A DNA stretch of 64,000 nucleotides from Flavobacterium sp. I3-2 (lineage in GTDB: Bacteria; Bacteroidota; Bacteroidia; Flavobacteriales; Flavobacteriaceae), in contig NZ_CP058306.1 of NCBI RefSeq assembly GCF_013389595.1, positions 2,914,001 through 2,978,000 on the forward strand, given 5' to 3'. Below are positions 62,946 to 64,000 of the stretch, one piece after another. How positions within the stretch are numbered: position 1 is the stretch's first letter; every line of letters starts with the position of its first letter. Under the pieces are notes generated by a model. That model was given only the letters and a program-made list of their open reading frames with translations. It was not told the DNA's origin and did not search any database. A program made the translations under genes and the position numbers.

Positions 62946-63956
62946 TCAATTTTGATTACCTTTTAAACGCGTCCATAATTTTTGTAAAAGTTGAAAACCG
63001 TCACGTTTTTCTTTTTCAACCTCTTTAGCTTTCCAAACTCCATTTTCATCATACAATTCATACGAAAAAGCATATTTAATATCGTTTGGATTATTTGATA
63101 ACAAACCAAATCTTAAATCATTAAACAAAAGCTTATCTTCATTTTTTGTAACAATATATTGATTTTCTGAAATACGCTTTAATTGCTTGATAATTAGTTC
63201 GTTCGAAATTAATTTTATGTACTCGTGATTTTTATAATGCGTTTCAAATTTCATTTCTTTTGTATCGAAAAAAGAATAATCAGAAATCAAAAACGCGTCT
63301 TCGGTTTCAATAATAATATTCCATAAAATGGTATTCATCGCAGTTGGCTTCACAACCAAACTTGTATATTGAATTTGATTAATTTCTAAATTTTCTTCAA
63401 CTTTATTTTTTACAATTAACTGAAGAAAAACAGTTAAAATTAAATACGTCGAACTGATTACTAATCCTATTGCATTCCATAAAAAACGTTTCGGATTTTC
63501 TTTGTTTATTCGCATCGAAATCAATAAACAAATTAAAAACGGAATAGTATAAAGTGGGTCAATTACAAAAATTGATTTAATAGCTAATTTGTCGTAAAAT
63601 GGCCAAAAAAGCTGCGTTCCCCAAGTTGTAAAAACATCTAAAAGCGAATGCGTTAATAGTATTAAAAAAACTGCTAGATAACTTTCTTTAAAATTGACGT
63701 TATTTTTTTTCTCAATTTTACTTACGACAAATGCCAAAATGAAACTGAGAAGTATATAAAACAAAATGGAATGTGAAAAACCGCGATGTACTTCGATTTG
63801 TGTAATCGGATTATAAAAAAATTTGGCAATCCAGACATCTAAATCAGGAATTGTGCCTATCAATGCGCCGTAAACAATTGAGTGATTTCCGATTTTTTTA
63901 CCTAAAACTGCATTTGACACAGCAGCACCTAAAACGATTTGAGATAATGAATCCAT
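62946..63956 (-). CDS. YdjM-type membrane-bound metal-dependent hydrolase
   Basis: A 336-residue inner-membrane protein with hydrophobic segments near residues 60-78, 92-110, 130-147 and 158-180. It has the YdjM/LexA-regulated family motifs: DSLSQIVLGAAVSNA at the start, IGTIPDLDVW with metal-binding Asp residues, VHRGFSHSILFY with His, and HSLLDVFTTWGTQLFWP. The cytosolic or periplasmic C-terminal 150 residues are less conserved. Presumed metal-dependent hydrolase; substrate unknown. SOS control is known for E. coli YdjM but no LexA-like site is seen here. Confidence 0.9.
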   Translation of the reverse strand: MDSLSQIVLGAAVSNAVLGKKIGNHSIVYGALIGTIPDLDVWIAKFFYNPITQIEVHRGFSHSILFYILLSFILAFVVSKIEKKNNVNFKESYLAVFLILLTHSLLDVFTTWGTQLFWPFYDKLAIKSIFVIDPLYTIPFLICLLISMRINKENPKRFLWNAIGLVISSTYLILTVFLQLIVKNKVEENLEINQIQYTSLVVKPTAMNTILWNIIIETEDAFLISDYSFFDTKEMKFETHYKNHEYIKLISNELIIKQLKRISENQYIVTKNEDKLLFNDLRFGLLSNNPNDIKYAFSYELYDENGVWKAKEVEKEKRDGFQLLQKLWTRLKGNQN

Positions 63957-63981
63957 TAAAATTTAAATAATTCGAAGCGTA

Positions 63982-63989
63982 CAAAGATA
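63982..63989 (-). promoter_or_regulatory. -7 box upstream of the YdjM-type gene
   Basis: Minus strand reads TATCTTTG, an exact TAnnTTTG match, 25 nt before the ATG. The -33 region is cut by the window edge. Confidence 0.55.
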
Positions 63990-64000
63990 CACTTTTGAAA

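Overview
The window is 64 kb of low-GC chromosome from a member of the Bacteroidota, most likely Flavobacteriaceae and Flavobacterium-like. Evidence: a single-subunit di-heme SdhC with SdhA and SdhB, a fused LpxC-FabZ protein, DUF2911 and DUF4261 proteins, typical flavobacterial gene order around lpx/efp/sucD, and promoter boxes of the Bacteroidota form TAnnTTTG instead of the E. coli type. No tRNA, rRNA, CRISPR array, prophage or intact insertion sequence was seen.

Layout. 119-6082 (+): succinate dehydrogenase sdhCAB, then an outer-membrane porin and a DASS-family anion transporter with gaps of 4-17 nt, apparently one unit for dicarboxylate uptake and oxidation. 6083-9610: a gene-free 3.5 kb block of six same-direction repeat units of about 0.5-0.65 kb in two related subfamilies, filling the gap between two convergent genes. 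9612-12741 (-): a small polysaccharide-precursor set (NDP-sugar dehydrogenase, a disrupted small gene, galE, a cytidylyltransferase). 12821-19316: mixed genes, including an outer-membrane protein, DUF4261, VanW-like, an SMR exporter, a conserved protein of unknown function, Bcp, Nth, and an ECF sigma factor followed by a hairpin and a tiny ORF. 19540-23652: uvrA and a glycosyltransferase. 23806-31507 (-): a long run reading PASTA protein, rluD, flavin reductase, pabB, tilS, dsbD, DUF2911. 31619-36365: ddl-coaD, a hydrolase, and an AlgX/AlgI-like O-acetylation pair. 36526-44652 (+): sbcCD, a signal-less binding protein, a membrane transglutaminase-like protein, DUF423 and a secreted unknown. 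44700-50273 (-): topoisomerase IV parC/parE and a YihY membrane protein. 50762-52868: a PAS-LuxR regulator facing a beta-propeller lipoprotein. 53005-59107 (-): lipid A initiation genes lpxD, lpxC-fabZ, lpxA with efp, an lpxD paralogue, an NTF2-like protein and sucD. 59140-63956 (-): an HD-domain protein, hutH, yaaA and a YdjM-type membrane protein.

Most of the window is ordinary core genome. The least explained parts are the repeat array, the hairpin and micro-ORF behind the ECF sigma factor, orphan hairpins in the 50.3-50.8 kb intergenic region, and several conserved proteins without known function. For uvrA, the beta-propeller lipoprotein and the HD protein, the longest reading frame begins at a TTG inside a clear TAnnTTTG promoter box, so downstream starts are given.
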